Of a stretch of 64,000 nucleotides of DNA, positions 11,287 through 20,095 are shown piece after piece. Position 1 is the stretch's first letter. Every line of letters begins with the position of its first letter. The notes under the pieces are model-generated. The model searched no databases and was not told the origin of the DNA. It saw nothing but the letters and a program-made list of their open reading frames with translations. The position numbers and the translations under genes were made by a program. Source of the stretch: Globisporangium splendens (lineage: Eukaryota > Oomycota > Peronosporomycetes > Pythiales > Pythiaceae); the NCBI GenBank assembly GCA_006386115.1, contig VFIW01000059.1, positions 223,105-287,104 on the forward strand. The letters run 5' to 3'.

Positions 11287-11821
11287 TGTAACCGGACACT
11301 TCCGAGTTACGCAGCACGGTACGTGTGTGAGGAAGCGTATTCAACGCTTCTCTAAAGGACTCTGTTCCGAGAGCGGTTGCCTGCTTCCTGCAGTGCAACA
11401 ATCGGTTACCTATAGGTCTCTATTGAGTAACCGTCGATAACCAAAGGCTTTAGTTAACGGTAAAAATGGAACTGTTTATTTGTTGGAGGTTGCCCTCTGT
11501 AGGACAACCTGGATTATCTTTATGTAACTATGAACAATAGCAATCTCAAGTGTAATTACTCCCCATGGGGCAATGAGTGGCTATGAAAGACTAACGCTAG
11601 TTGTCTTATGTGATTGGATGAAATGCATGTTCAATTATATCCAATCGGAGGCGCCGTCACTCAGACTGGCTGCCGGCTCCACCGTGAAGGTTCGAGCAAG
11701 TACGACGAACCTCATGGTTCGGTCTTAAACTTGTTGCGCGTACTCTACGTACCGCAAGGTTCGGTTTGGTTGTGTGGCACAACACAGGTGCGTAACCATG
11801 TTACAGTGTAACCCCGTTACA
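11287..11821 (-). repeat. LTR of element A (3' LTR)
   Basis: 535 bp, TGTAACCGG...CCCGTTACA. It differs from the other copy at about three sites (near 11341, 11353 and 11500). Confidence 0.95.
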
Positions 11822-11837
11822 CCACCCCCCACTTAAA
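11822..11837 (-). other. Polypurine tract of element A
   Basis: On the minus strand it reads TTTAAGTGGGGGGTGG, immediately before the 3' LTR. Confidence 0.8.
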
Positions 11838-11992
11838 GTGCGAAACACTCGAAGGGTCGGTGTGAGAAACGTGTGGTGGTCACGCTACGACTCACGAAGT
11901 CGTGGTCAGAATTTATCGTGAGAGGCACAGCGAACACGCGTGCAAAGCTCTCCGAGAATCGTCGTAAAATCACAAGTGTGGACGCACACGTG

Positions 11993-13528
11993 ATGGCGAC
12001 AAACAAATCGGTGCGCGAGAAGATCGCCCGATGCGCGAGCGGCCCTGCAGAAGGACTCGTTCAAAGATTGCAAAAGCTCGACGCTGAAAAGCGCGAGACG
12101 GCGAGCGCAAAACAACGCGCTGCCGCTGCGACCACGACTGCCACAGTAGACGTGAGCATGAGCGACGTCGAGTCGACTCAACCGAAGGCTGCTCCTGACT
12201 GTGTCAGTGAGCTACAATTTGGCGACCTCCCTGCCATCATGCCGATGAGCAGGACAAGCGACGCCGAAGAAGACACGGCAGTCGACTACCAAGAGTACTC
12301 GCCCGAAGAAGGGGAGGAAGGGGAAGACATCACAGTGAAGCTCGGCTCCATCGGCGAGTGGGTCGAGTACGAGGAGTTGCATTACGGGAGCGGTAGCCCC
12401 GAACTGCACGAGTTGGAACGGAATCCCTCGGCAGACGTCTCGATTTATCGGACGGATGAAGAAAATGACGTCGCAAAGACTGTCAAAGAAAGAGGGAAGG
12501 AGGAGGTCATCATTACCAATAATGAGACCGGACTGGAACCACCGCGAAAAGGTTCCGTCCATTATTCGCTTCCCATTATGCCGCCGCCAAGTGAATGGCC
12601 GACAGCAAAAACCCCGGCAAATTTACTTGCACAGGCGCGGGTTCCACTCGAGAGGTATGACTCCGAGTTCGCACGATGGCGCGAAGCCGATCTGCGAGGA
12701 CGTGATGGGGCACTGCGCGTGCACCCGATCCCGGTTATCCTTTACGAAGATGAGACCGAGGATCAATATGAAACCGCGTTCTTGGCATCAAGAACCGGTG
12801 TGAAACGCTTTGGCACTGCGCGTATATTGGCCACCGATCCTGGGGCACAACGTAGCCAGCGCATGCAATTCGCTGTGCAGCGCGTACAAAAGTACCGCGA
12901 AGCGAACAAGACTGTTGACCGTGCTCGTTCGAGTCACGTCGTTAACAAGCGGCAGATGGACGAGTCCCACTCGCCACCAACGCACGCTCAAAAGCGGCGA
13001 CCAAATCGGGAACGTCCTCGAGGAGGCGCTCAGCAGGCTCCCACGAGCTCTGCGACACATCGTACCCACGCCACTTCACAAGGTAGTGGGTGTTCCCCTT
13101 ACGCCGCTGCACACGCAGCAGGCGCTCAACATGGTAGTGGCGCTGTCCCTGCTTGTCAATCAGCGGGACAGGTGGCGCCCTACTTCGCTTCAGCATCGGT
13201 GGTTGCACCAGATGCGATGGTTCAGATGGTTCACGCGAACGCATCGTCTTTGGGGGCGCTACAGCAAGCCGTCCGTACCCTTCGCCAGCAATATCTGGAC
13301 GAAACCTCGCTGTTGAAGCAGAGGGTGACGGCGCTTGAGACGGAGCTGAAGGAAGCTCGTCAGATGCTGGAGGAGTACCATGTCCGCGGGAAGCACTTCC
13401 ACGCGAGGTACGCTCCGCGAGTGAAGACGCTTTGGGAGAGGCACAACGCGCTCGTGTCTCGATGGGCGGCGTCTGAGCCCCCTGATGAGACCGACGTGCT
13501 CCCGCACTGGGATAAAAATCCACAGTAG
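11993..13528 (+). CDS. Antisense ORF of element A, acidic/coiled-coil protein
   Basis: This open frame of about 511 aa starts at ATG 11993, 172 bp inside the 3' LTR, and is transcribed against the element. Its last 587 bp (12942-13528) overlap the 3' end of pol on the opposite strand, covering the chromodomain. It has a basic N-terminal helix (KSVREKIARCASGPAEGLVQ), a strongly acidic middle (EEDTAVDYQEYSPEEGEEGE) and a C-terminal coiled coil (LKQRVTALETELKEARQML). I do not recognise the family. Position, direction, phase against pol and coiled-coil ending match the antisense frames of elements B, C and E, though the sequence is far diverged. A frame of this length opposite a constrained gene is unlikely by chance, but expression is unproven. 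Confidence 0.6.
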   Translation: MATNKSVREKIARCASGPAEGLVQRLQKLDAEKRETASAKQRAAAATTTATVDVSMSDVESTQPKAAPDCVSELQFGDLPAIMPMSRTSDAEEDTAVDYQEYSPEEGEEGEDITVKLGSIGEWVEYEELHYGSGSPELHELERNPSADVSIYRTDEENDVAKTVKERGKEEVIITNNETGLEPPRKGSVHYSLPIMPPPSEWPTAKTPANLLAQARVPLERYDSEFARWREADLRGRDGALRVHPIPVILYEDETEDQYETAFLASRTGVKRFGTARILATDPGAQRSQRMQFAVQRVQKYREANKTVDRARSSHVVNKRQMDESHSPPTHAQKRRPNRERPRGGAQQAPTSSATHRTHATSQGSGCSPYAAAHAAGAQHGSGAVPACQSAGQVAPYFASASVVAPDAMVQMVHANASSLGALQQAVRTLRQQYLDETSLLKQRVTALETELKEARQMLEEYHVRGKHFHARYAPRVKTLWERHNALVSRWAASEPPDETDVLPHWDKNPQ

Positions 13529-16500
13529 CGTCATGGTAGCGTTTCAGCAAACCCACGTAGAACACGGGGTGCGTTGCCATTCTCGTTGGGAGATCGAGCT
13601 TGTAATTCAAGTCTCCAATCTTCTCCACAACAGTGTATGGCCCGATGAATCGTGGCAACAACTTACTCCCGCTGGGGAGCGTTGTGACTGCATCGTTTGG
13701 TAGGTTTTTAATGCTTAAAAGCACTTTATCACCCACACAAAACGTTTGTTTGTTCTTTCTACCCGATTTATCGGCGTAGAGCTTTTGCTTGTCTTGCGCA
13801 GCAGCTAGTTGGTCGCGTACGCGACGCAACAATGCTGCGCGCTCATCGACAAATTGCCGCGCTGCCGCGACGGCTTTGTCTTGCTTTTTCGTTGCTCTCG
13901 CAGCGCGTGCTGCAGAGAGATCTATTTCTGCGCCGGTGTGTGACACCGCGCGTCCTTCCATTCGTGGCTGACGCTCGCACGAGCAGTCGCCTGATTCCGT
14001 CTGAGACTGGCTATTTTTAGCACGAGTACCGTAACTCGGTACCGTGGGTGATCCATCTTTAGGGACACGAGTACCGTAACTCAGTACCGTGGGTGATCCA
14101 TCTTTAGGGACACGAGTACCGTCACTCAGTACCGTGCCCGAGATGTCAATACTCTGCGTGCTGTCCGGTAAGACCGTGACAGATTCGGAACGCGATCGCA
14201 CAGGCGGCGCATCGCGCGCGTCCACGTGAGCGGTCGACGCCACGTCCGGTGACGGAGATCGCGCGCTCGCATCGAGCGCAGCGAGTTGCCCTCCCACCGC
14301 AGAACGTTCGACGCCCTCAAACAGAGTGGCGGGTACGCGCGGGTGCCGCAGCGAGTTAAAATAGAACGGAGTCACGGCCGTAGAGGCGTGCTCGCTGCTA
14401 TTTATAGCAAACTCGGCGTACGGCAGCCAGCGGCTCCAGTCGCGGGGATGATCGACAGCGATGCTGCGAAGAATATCCTCGACGACACGGTTCACGCGCT
14501 CGGTTTGCCCGTCTGTCTCGGGGTGATCGGCAGTGGACAACGCCAGATCTGTGCCGAGCAGGCGAAAGAGTTCGCGCCAAAAGGCAGCGGTAAAACGCGG
14601 GTCCCGGTCTGATACAATAGACTCGGGCAAGCCGTGATAGCGGAACACGTGCTCTAAAAATAGGCACGCCGTCTCTTGCGCAGTGACATGCTTGCGCACG
14701 GGTGCAACATGCACCATTTTGCTCAGTCGGTCGACGAACACGACGACGCCTGTGTTGCGCGCCTTGTCTTCCGGGAAACCGAAGACGAAATCCATGCTGA
14801 CCGACTTCCAGCAATCTTGCGGAATCGGCAGCGGATGCAGCGGCGCTTTGTTCTTGCCCGCAGGCTTCACGCGCTGGCACTGCTCGCATGAGCGTACATA
14901 ATTGGCCACCCATTTGTATTGGTGTGGCCACCAAAACACATTAGACACTTGCAAGAAGGTCTTTTCACGTCCGAGATGCCCACTCGCTGGTGCATCGTGA
15001 AACTCATGCAGGATCGAAAGTTTCAGATCCTGGTCATGCGGTACATACACACGCGGGTAATCAAAGTTGGACAGTCGATGCCACAACAACCCGTCGTGGT
15101 AACTAAACCGAGCAAGCTTTGACTCGAGTTTGGCAGGCAATGACTCTTTGGACGAGCCGTCAAAGTGAGCAATCAACAAGCGACATTCATCGTCCTTTGC
15201 ATAAAGCGACTGAATGTTGTCCTTGAGCTTTGTTTGCACTCGACTGATGCTCAGATGCATGAGATCAGGAGTGCGCTCCAAACACAGGGCGTCAGAGCTG
15301 TCGTCAACGCTCGACTCGTAATCTGGACGGCGCGAGAGCGCGTCCGCCAGAACATTTTCCTTTCCCGGCTTGTATTCGACCCGAAAGTTGAACTCGGAGA
15401 AGAATGCAAGCCATCGCGCCATTCGCTGCGATAAATGGGGGGAATTAATCGCGGTCCGCAAGGACGCGTGATCCGTGTACACAACGAACGGTGTCGCACC
15501 CAAAAGGTGGACCCTGAACTTCAAGAGAGCGTACTTGATCGCAAGCAGCTCCTTGTCGTGCACAGGATAATTCTTTTCAGCTGCTTTAAGCAGTCTGTTT
15601 TGGTATGATACGACGCGCTCATGGCCGTCATCATCCTTCTGCATCAGCGCACAGCCGATTGCAAAATCGCTGGCATCGCACACGACACTGAAGGCTTTCG
15701 TGTGGTCCGGCAACGCCAGGACAGGAGCGCGAACTAGTGACTCCTTCACGTCAATGAATGCATTCATGACATCATTCGTCCAGTCCCACTCGACATCCTT
15801 TTTCAAGAGATGCGTGAGCGGACGGACTCTTGCCGCATAGTTGTGGCTGTACTTGTGCAAGTAATTTGCCAAGCCAAGCCACTTGCGCAAGTCCTTGACA
15901 TTCTTTGGGATCGGCCAGTCGGCGATCGCCTTGATCTTCTCTGGGTCCGCGCGGACGCCAGCTTTGCCAACATAGCAGCCCAGGATCGGTATCTCTGAGG
16001 CGCCAAAGATGCATTTCTTCAGGTTGCAATACAGACTGTTGTCTCGTAAGCACTGCAACACTGAGCGCAAATGTCTCTTGTGCACGTCAACGGCACTGAG
16101 ACCTTCTTCGGCACGACTGTGCACGAAGATGTCATCGAAATAGCTCGGTGCATACGCACGATGAGGACGCAGAAGATGCGTTACCAGACGATTGAACGTC
16201 GCTGGTGCATTCTTCAAACCTTGTGGCATAACGAGCCACTCCCACAGCATCCCGCTGGGTGTGCTTACTGCCGTCAAGGGAACGTCACTCTCTCGCATGA
16301 GGATCTGATAGAACCCATCCATCAGATCCAGTGCGGAGAACACTGTCGAGCCACCCATGGAGTCGATCAAGACATCCTTCCTTGGGATCGGCGTTTGTGC
16401 CGGAATGGTGGCGGCGTTCAGCTTGTTGAAAGCGTGAACAATGCGCCAGCCACCAGTCGCTTTCCGCACACAAAACGTGGGTGAGCTATGTGGAGACTTG

Positions 16501-18182
16501 CTTTCTCTCACATGACCGGCGAGGGCACGTTTCGCGAAGAACTCGTCGATTGCCTCAACCTGCTCGCGGGGCAGCGGCCATTGTCTGGTCACGCAATATT
16601 TGCTCCCGGGCTCGAGGTCAATCTCGTGCCGTACGCCACGATCAACGGGCAGGGCACTTGGCGCTTTGTCGGGAAACACATCTTTGAACTCCCACAATAA
16701 GTCAAAGTATGGACTGCCTTTCACGGCGTCCCAATCCTGAGCAGCAAACCGTTTCTGTTTGTCTGGCTCTAAAACACTCTCATCCGCAGTGGACGAGGTG
16801 CATAGTTCGCTACGCGTGAACGCAGTCGGAACGACGATCTCGCGGATCTGATCACGCTCTAGATCCGTAAGAAAGAGTTCATAACTCATTTCTTCGAGGG
16901 ATACAATCGCCTCAACGGTACTCGGCAGCTCATGGAGCGCCGCAAATTCAGCGAAGAACACTTCGTCTGATGCGTTTGCTTCCGGACTGCGCTTCGCGCG
17001 TCTGAGCGCCACATCAACGTGAGCGCGATCTATCGACGGATCCGAGATCCTGTCGAAGGCGCGCAGCGAAGCTGCAGCTGCATTGAAAGATGGGGCAATC
17101 GTGTGCGAGGCGGCCGTTTCCTCAGCAACAGATGCCAATGCACTGTCTCTCTCGCGAGCTGACAACTTGCGTCGCCCTCGTCGGTTGATGCGAACGCGCG
17201 ACCTCGCGGTTCTGAGCTCCAGTACTGCACCGTCAGGGTGGTACGAGCTGGTTGACGCGTGTACACCTGTACTGTCGCTGTCACTTGCGGGGGCTGGCTC
17301 GGGTGCTCTGGAGCCGCACACTTGCGCACCAGTGTCCACGTCTGGACTTTCTGGCGCTTCCGCACAAACTGGGCTACCTGCCGCAGTTGATCTCTTTGCT
17401 GGGCTCCCTGCCTCAGCGCATCTTCTAGCTGGGCTCCCTGCCACAGCGTGAGTGTTTGAAGCGGGGCTCGCTGCCGCCGCATGTCTTCCTGCTGGGCTCC
17501 CTACCACAGCGTGTTCAAAGCTCGCATCCATTGCGTGGAAATTTTCCCGCAACCTTCGCTCTTCATCAGAGGAAGGGATGGAGCTTCCGATTGTGCGTGC
17601 TCGCCAATCGATCCAAGGCTGATGTTTCGCCAGCCAAGGCATCCCTAGGATGAGGTCGTACCTCGACCCCATCGCTAGTACCACGAACGTTTCTTTGCAG
17701 ACAAAGTCGCAAAAACTGAAAGAGAGTTCGACTTGAACCCCTTCAGTGTGTACTGTCGACCCATCGGCCAGACGCACGATCATCTTCTCGCGCTTGCCAC
17801 TGTGGACAAGTCGGTCATACGCTTGCAGACTCTGTTCCAGAGCTGCCTTCGAGACGAAGTTCTGTGACGCACCGCAGTCAACAAGAACCGTCATTTTCTT
17901 CCCATAGCCCTTCACATCGGCGCTATATACCAACATCTCACTCGGAGCCTTGTTGTCAAGAGCTCCTGGGACTAAGCTTCCCATCTGCACGACTCTAGTA
18001 GTCGGCGACGCCGAAGCTATAGAGTCTGTCTCAGTAGAGCGTCCCGCTTCTACTGAGACATTCCGTTTCCCTTTCTTGCCACAGCGGATCTGCCACCTCG
18101 GTGAGCGTGGTTGCCGCGCGGCGTTTGGTAGTCTCTCGCCTGATTTCCAGTGCGAGGAGCGGGCTGCCTTGGAGCGGGACAC
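12942..18182 (-). CDS. pol: Pol polyprotein of element A (protease, RT, RNase H, integrase, chromodomain)
   Basis: Open frame of 1746 codons; translation probably enters by -1 frameshift from gag near 18070 and not at the first Met. Domains in order: aspartic protease near residue 99 (VLVDCGASQNFV, with Cys in the usual Thr/Ser position of D-T/S-G), a Ser/Pro/Ala-rich spacer with AGSPA-type repeats, reverse transcriptase (SYFDDIFVHS near residue 678), RNase H (VVCDASDFAIGC, TDHASLRTA), integrase with an HHCC knuckle and DDE residues (VSMDFVFGF, IVSDRDPRFT, ETDGQTERVN, about residues 1020-1260), and a C-terminal chromodomain (YHVERLLRV...YLVKWRGYDVSQSSWEPAERLL, about 1685-1735). The chromodomain places it among chromoviruses, which use it to target chromatin. 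No stop or frameshift is seen. Confidence 0.95.
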   Translation of the reverse strand: MSRSKAARSSHWKSGERLPNAARQPRSPRWQIRCGKKGKRNVSVEAGRSTETDSIASASPTTRVVQMGSLVPGALDNKAPSEMLVYSADVKGYGKKMTVLVDCGASQNFVSKAALEQSLQAYDRLVHSGKREKMIVRLADGSTVHTEGVQVELSFSFCDFVCKETFVVLAMGSRYDLILGMPWLAKHQPWIDWRARTIGSSIPSSDEERRLRENFHAMDASFEHAVVGSPAGRHAAAASPASNTHAVAGSPARRCAEAGSPAKRSTAAGSPVCAEAPESPDVDTGAQVCGSRAPEPAPASDSDSTGVHASTSSYHPDGAVLELRTARSRVRINRRGRRKLSARERDSALASVAEETAASHTIAPSFNAAAASLRAFDRISDPSIDRAHVDVALRRAKRSPEANASDEVFFAEFAALHELPSTVEAIVSLEEMSYELFLTDLERDQIREIVVPTAFTRSELCTSSTADESVLEPDKQKRFAAQDWDAVKGSPYFDLLWEFKDVFPDKAPSALPVDRGVRHEIDLEPGSKYCVTRQWPLPREQVEAIDEFFAKRALAGHVRESKSPHSSPTFCVRKATGGWRIVHAFNKLNAATIPAQTPIPRKDVLIDSMGGSTVFSALDLMDGFYQILMRESDVPLTAVSTPSGMLWEWLVMPQGLKNAPATFNRLVTHLLRPHRAYAPSYFDDIFVHSRAEEGLSAVDVHKRHLRSVLQCLRDNSLYCNLKKCIFGASEIPILGCYVGKAGVRADPEKIKAIADWPIPKNVKDLRKWLGLANYLHKYSHNYAARVRPLTHLLKKDVEWDWTNDVMNAFIDVKESLVRAPVLALPDHTKAFSVVCDASDFAIGCALMQKDDDGHERVVSYQNRLLKAAEKNYPVHDKELLAIKYALLKFRVHLLGATPFVVYTDHASLRTAINSPHLSQRMARWLAFFSEFNFRVEYKPGKENVLADALSRRPDYESSVDDSSDALCLERTPDLMHLSISRVQTKLKDNIQSLYAKDDECRLLIAHFDGSSKESLPAKLESKLARFSYHDGLLWHRLSNFDYPRVYVPHDQDLKLSILHEFHDAPASGHLGREKTFLQVSNVFWWPHQYKWVANYVRSCEQCQRVKPAGKNKAPLHPLPIPQDCWKSVSMDFVFGFPEDKARNTGVVVFVDRLSKMVHVAPVRKHVTAQETACLFLEHVFRYHGLPESIVSDRDPRFTAAFWRELFRLLGTDLALSTADHPETDGQTERVNRVVEDILRSIAVDHPRDWSRWLPYAEFAINSSEHASTAVTPFYFNSLRHPRVPATLFEGVERSAVGGQLAALDASARSPSPDVASTAHVDARDAPPVRSRSESVTVLPDSTQSIDISGTVLSDGTRVPKDGSPTVLSYGTRVPKDGSPTVPSYGTRAKNSQSQTESGDCSCERQPRMEGRAVSHTGAEIDLSAARAARATKKQDKAVAAARQFVDERAALLRRVRDQLAAAQDKQKLYADKSGRKNKQTFCVGDKVLLSIKNLPNDAVTTLPSGSKLLPRFIGPYTVVEKIGDLNYKLDLPTRMATHPVFYVGLLKRYHDATVDFYPSAGARRSHQGAQTPPIETRARCASPKASSLAERTSRGSASRGHGTPPASDELPSAPSQAPSPSASTARFRPDIAGEGYGRLAVAPPKTMRSREPSEPSHLVQPPMLKRSRAPPVPLIDKQGQRHYHVERLLRVQRRKGNTHYLVKWRGYDVSQSSWEPAERLLEDVPDLVAAFERALVASGTRPSAAC
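14021..14145. repeat. 45-bp tandem repeat inside pol A
   Basis: Units start at 14021, 14066 and 14111 (CACGAGTACCGT...), about 2.7 copies, each coding 15 residues of the linker between integrase and chromodomain (VPKDGSPTVLSYGTR). The reading frame is preserved, so length variation here is tolerated by pol. Confidence 0.85.
18027..18071 (-). promoter_or_regulatory. -1 ribosomal frameshift site, element A
   Basis: The slippery heptamer G GGA AAC (18071-18065) is in the gag zero frame. After a 4-nt spacer comes a perfect 12-bp stem, TGTCTCAGTAGA (18060-18049) with TCTACTGAGACA (18038-18027). The gag stop TAG lies in the 5' arm. The pol frame is -1 relative to gag. Confidence 0.8.
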
Positions 18183-19210
18183 TTCGACTGATAGTGTCCT
18201 CGCTTGCCACAGTTAAAGCAGGTCACTTCGGCGCTGCTGAGATCCATTGGTGTCGGACCATGGAAGCGCCGCTCATTCGTGACTGCTCGGTGGCTGTGAT
18301 GCGCACCGTTGTGGCGGCCAGCGTTCCAATCAGGTCGGCTGACTCTGAACGATTGCTGCTCAACGAGCGCAATGCGGATCGCATCTTCCATCGTGGCCGG
18401 CAAGCGTCGGTACAACTCCTGACGCGCTGGTCCACTGTTGAGGCCGTTGAGAAACGCAGGCACTTTCACAGACTCAGGCAAAGGGCTGGTCGTGATCGCC
18501 GCGCACAGGCTTCTCATCTCCTGGATGTATCGTTCCAGTGAGAGCTTCCCTTGTTTCAAGGAGAAGAAACGACCTTGCAACAGCACTTCGTTGTTCGGAG
18601 GCTGATACATGGCGGTGATTCTCGCACGGAAAATATCCCACGTGTCGAATGCACACTCATCGGCGAGCAACGTCGAGAATGCCCATTCCGACGCTCGACC
18701 GCGCAGGTTCGAGATGGCGTAAGACACCATCTGCTCGTTGCTGTCGATGAGCTGAGCCTTGGCGCAACGCTCCACGGCGAGCAGCCAGTGGATGAGCTTG
18801 TCGCCATCCGCACCATCGAATTTCGGAGCGTCGATCTTGACAGCTCTTGGGCGGGGAGTTTGGGACGCGGGTGTCTGAGGCGCAGAAGCCGCACTCGACA
18901 AAGACGTGGCTGCACCAGCAACCACAGATACCACTCGCTCGAGCGCTTCGCGCGACTCAGCAGCTGAGCGCAGCATCTCTGCGGTCAAGCTTGCGGTGGC
19001 TTGCATTTGTGCTTGCGCACTTCGCTCTCCTTCGAGGCGCTGAGCGTTCGAGAAGTTCTCGAACTGCTCGAGTCGAAAGATTTGCTGTTCCGGCGACGCC
19101 GAGAGCACGTCTAGAGCGACTTGGTCGCCTAGCGCTTGTGCCATTCGGGTCAGCACACTCCGGTGTTCAGCCGAGAGGTGCGGGAACTGCGCAGGGTCAA
19201 TTGACGCCAT
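18050..19210 (-). CDS. gag: Gag of element A
   Basis: 386 aa from ATG 19210. A central capsid-like region (LIHWLLAVERCAKAQL, RASEWAFSTLL, YIQEMRSLC; about residues 140-300) matches the retrotransposon gag pattern. It is followed by one CCHC zinc knuckle (CFNCGKRGHYQSKC near residue 340) and a basic, glycine-rich tail. It would form the virus-like particle and bind the element RNA. Its 3' end overlaps the pol frame by 133 bp, with the frameshift signal just before the stop. Confidence 0.92.
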   Translation of the reverse strand: MASIDPAQFPHLSAEHRSVLTRMAQALGDQVALDVLSASPEQQIFRLEQFENFSNAQRLEGERSAQAQMQATASLTAEMLRSAAESREALERVVSVVAGAATSLSSAASAPQTPASQTPRPRAVKIDAPKFDGADGDKLIHWLLAVERCAKAQLIDSNEQMVSYAISNLRGRASEWAFSTLLADECAFDTWDIFRARITAMYQPPNNEVLLQGRFFSLKQGKLSLERYIQEMRSLCAAITTSPLPESVKVPAFLNGLNSGPARQELYRRLPATMEDAIRIALVEQQSFRVSRPDWNAGRHNGAHHSHRAVTNERRFHGPTPMDLSSAEVTCFNCGKRGHYQSKCPAPRQPAPRTGNQARDYQTPRGNHAHRGGRSAVARKGNGMSQ

Positions 19211-19263
19211 GATGAATCCTTGAGGAAGCGATTCAGGCAGTCACCTCTGCCGGGTCGTAGATT

Positions 19264-19280
19264 GACTACGAGTGCTACCA
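19264..19280 (-). other. Primer binding site of element A
   Basis: TGGTAGCACTCGTAGTC on the minus strand, 2 nt after the 5' LTR. It starts with TGG, complementary to a tRNA CCA end. The implied tRNA 3' end ...GTGCTACCA is shared by all gypsy elements here. Confidence 0.75.
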
Positions 19281-19282
19281 GT

Positions 19283-19817
19283 TGTAACCGGACACTTCCG
19301 AGTTACGCAGCACGGTACGTGTGTGAGGAAGCGTATGCAACGCTTCTCTCAAGGACTCTGTTCCGAGAGCGGTTGCCTGCTTCCTGCAGTGCAACAATCG
19401 GTTACCTATAGGTCTCTATTGAGTAACCGTCGATAACCAAAGGCTTTAGTTAACGGTAAAAATGGAACTGTTTATTTGTTGGAGGTTGCCCTCTGTAGAA
19501 CAACCTGGATTATCTTTATGTAACTATGAACAATAGCAATCTCAAGTGTAATTACTCCCCATGGGGCAATGAGTGGCTATGAAAGACTAACGCTAGTTGT
19601 CTTATGTGATTGGATGAAATGCATGTTCAATTATATCCAATCGGAGGCGCCGTCACTCAGACTGGCTGCCGGCTCCACCGTGAAGGTTCGAGCAAGTACG
19701 ACGAACCTCATGGTTCGGTCTTAAACTTGTTGCGCGTACTCTACGTACCGCAAGGTTCGGTTTGGTTGTGTGGCACAACACAGGTGCGTAACCATGTTAC
19801 AGTGTAACCCCGTTACA
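19283..19817 (-). repeat. LTR of element A (5' LTR)
   Basis: 535 bp, nearly identical to 11287-11821; followed by the second GAAGC duplication (19818-19822). Confidence 0.95.
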
Positions 19818-20095
19818 GAAGCGGCAGCGGACGACTCCCGGCTTGTACGGCATCTCCGCTATTTGCAAGAAGCGTGGAGGATGTCGATTCTACAAGGAGT
19901 TGTTCTTCCTCTGGCGCAAGATGTCCGGCAGCGACGATCCTGGCCAGTCCAGCACAGCGAAGCTCGAGTCGTGGAAGACGTTTGTCCGACTCGAGAACGA
20001 GAATCTTGTCGAGCGTTTGCTAGGGAACCTAGGAGGCACGCTCGAGAACGACCGCAAAGAGCTTGGCTCTCGTCGTTCTAGTGCTCGCGAGAGCA

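Larger units (their letters stand above)
11287..19817 (-). mobile_element. Ty3/gypsy element A, complete and young, nested in element B
   Basis: 535-bp LTRs (11287-11821 and 19283-19817) have TGTAAC...GTTACA ends. The flanking 5-bp target-site duplication is GAAGC at 11282-11286 and 19818-19822. By eye the LTRs differ at about three positions. The internal part holds gag (19210-18050), a pol of 1746 aa (18182-12942) with all catalytic domains and a C-terminal chromodomain, a polypurine tract, a primer binding site and an antisense frame (11993-13528). No disabling mutation is visible, so this copy may be autonomous. It landed in the antisense gene of element B, downstream of pol B. Confidence 0.95.

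Noticed and set aside
11614..11811. 65-codon frame present identically at 19610-19807
   Set aside because: Both copies are within the LTRs of element A; the identity only reflects LTR duplication.
14021..14145. 45-bp tandem repeat considered as a CRISPR-like or regulatory array
   Set aside because: It is in frame within pol of element A and codes a repeated linker peptide; there are no spacers.
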